This document shows positions 63,201 through 64,000 of a stretch of 64,000 bases of DNA, one piece after another. Source of the stretch: Serilophus lunatus (Eukaryota; Chordata; Aves; Passeriformes; Eurylaimidae); the NCBI GenBank assembly GCA_013399895.1, contig VXBA01005476.1, forward strand, positions 80,198-144,197, in the 5' to 3' direction. The notes under the pieces are model-generated. The model made no database searches and was not told the DNA's origin. It saw only the letters and a program-made list of their open reading frames with translations. Positions within the stretch are counted from its first letter, which is position 1; the number at the start of each line of letters is the position of its first letter. Both the position numbers and the translations under genes were made by a program.

Positions 63201-64000
63201 TATGGCTATCCCTTTTAAGACATTGAAAAAATATATTTCCAGTGTTTGGGAAACTTGATCCTCATGTATTCTCATGGCAGTGGGCATCAGTCTGGTGCCT
63301 TCGGCTAGGAATTATTTCCCAGCTTTTTCTGTGAAGCTGAATTATTGATGGCTGTTAGCTTTGCAGAGAGTGCACAGCTTTGAAAGGAGGCTCTTGGTTC
63401 ATTGGTCCAGTGCCTGCTATTACAAATGGTGCCTCATATTGTGTTCTTGGTAATCAGCCCAAATGTACCTTAAAAGTCAGGGTGTTTCTTTGGCCTCTCT
63501 TCTTTCTGTTGAAAGTTGTTCTTGAATTTGGATGCCTGGAGCCTTAATGTCCTCAGAGTTTGCCTGCTTTTAATCTGTGGGAGATGGTAACTTGAGTTCA
63601 AGAGTTCTCTAAAACTGGATGAGGAGTTGTAGAGCCTTCTGGTGTATATTTTGATTGTGTTTTGGAACATTAGTGAAGACTAATAGAAATTGAAAGAGTC
63701 AGTTTCATAATTTTTAAGAAAAAGCACACAGGTTGAGCCTGGAAGTGTAGTCTGGTTAGTTTGGCAGGATGGTAGGTAAAGACATATCAACAAGGAAATA
63801 GGATCCCACTGGTCCATGAGAGAAACACAAGAAACAATAAACATTTACTTTGACTTTCTAGTCAAATCATAAATTCTAAGTCTGCTTCATTAAGTTGTAT
63901 AGTGCTTTTTGACTAATAGCTCACCTACAGTCCTGAAATTAAAAAATCCTAATGTTATTCTTCACAATAGCATAGTAAATGGATAGGAGCCGGCTAAAAT

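Larger units (their letters stand above)
56901..64000. other. Intergenic sequence without recognised genes
   Basis: No coding exon, RNA gene or interspersed repeat is recognised. The stretch holds three short duplications (57964-57989, 59066-59115, 60131-60218) and AT-rich DNA near 60110-60230. Frames up to about 136 codons are unremarkable. Confidence 0.65.

Noticed and set aside
54985..64000. FGF12 first coding exon expected from mammalian synteny
   Set aside because: No frame matches either known FGF12 N-terminus, so it presumably lies beyond the window.
1..64000. Mobile defence system, biosynthetic cluster, CRISPR array or other multi-gene novelty
   Set aside because: The sequence is intron and intergenic DNA of a vertebrate around one known gene. 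No clustered coding capacity or spaced repeat array is present.

Overview
This is a vertebrate, almost certainly bird, nuclear genomic window. It is intron-dominated, CpG-poor and low in repeats. The only clear interspersed repeat is a degraded CR1 LINE ending in the CR1-type 3' signature (ATTCTATG), which is typical of avian genomes. I see no bacterial-style gene packing, no operons, no CRISPR array and no integrated phage. The species cannot be determined from this window.

There is one confident protein-coding feature: the large terminal coding exon of MB21D2 (Mab-21 domain containing 2) at 38984-40248 on the + strand. It encodes 421 residues, counting the Gly whose codon is split by the intron. 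The protein has about 491 residues in vertebrates, and the remaining ~70 come from an upstream exon that is not in this window. Bases 1-38983 are therefore read as the 3' part of MB21D2 intron 1. A polypyrimidine tract and AG acceptor lie directly before the exon, and a short AT-rich 3' UTR with candidate poly(A) signals follows it. From about 41 kb to 64 kb is intergenic sequence. In mammals the gene downstream of the MB21D2 3' end, in the same orientation, is FGF12; I find no FGF12 coding exon here.

Layout. 1-316: compound polypyrimidine microsatellite ending in a splice-acceptor-like AG. 319-38983: intron 1, containing a CR1 remnant (about 6740-8364), a (CA)n microsatellite (11206-11278), two homeodomain-motif-rich candidate enhancers (about 14085-14200 and 15480-15680), and an isolated CpG-dense patch with a consensus-matching CTCF motif (about 25140-25400). 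38984-40248: MB21D2 exon. 40249 to about 41005: 3' UTR. 41 kb-64 kb: intergenic, with a POU/SOX-type motif cluster (about 44918-45217), a C-rich G-quadruplex candidate (48266-48292), a second CpG-rich patch (about 54985-55560), a T/C-skewed stretch (about 55690-56900) and several short tandem duplications, including an exact 39-bp direct repeat at 60131-60218.

Most other open reading frames are chance frames. Under equal base use, about two open runs of at least 166 codons are expected in both strands of 64 kb, and those observed have no recognisable domains. I found no convincing novel multi-gene system. The most interesting items are the two CpG-rich patches, the motif-dense candidate enhancers, and the retained cGAS-like acidic residues in MB21D2.
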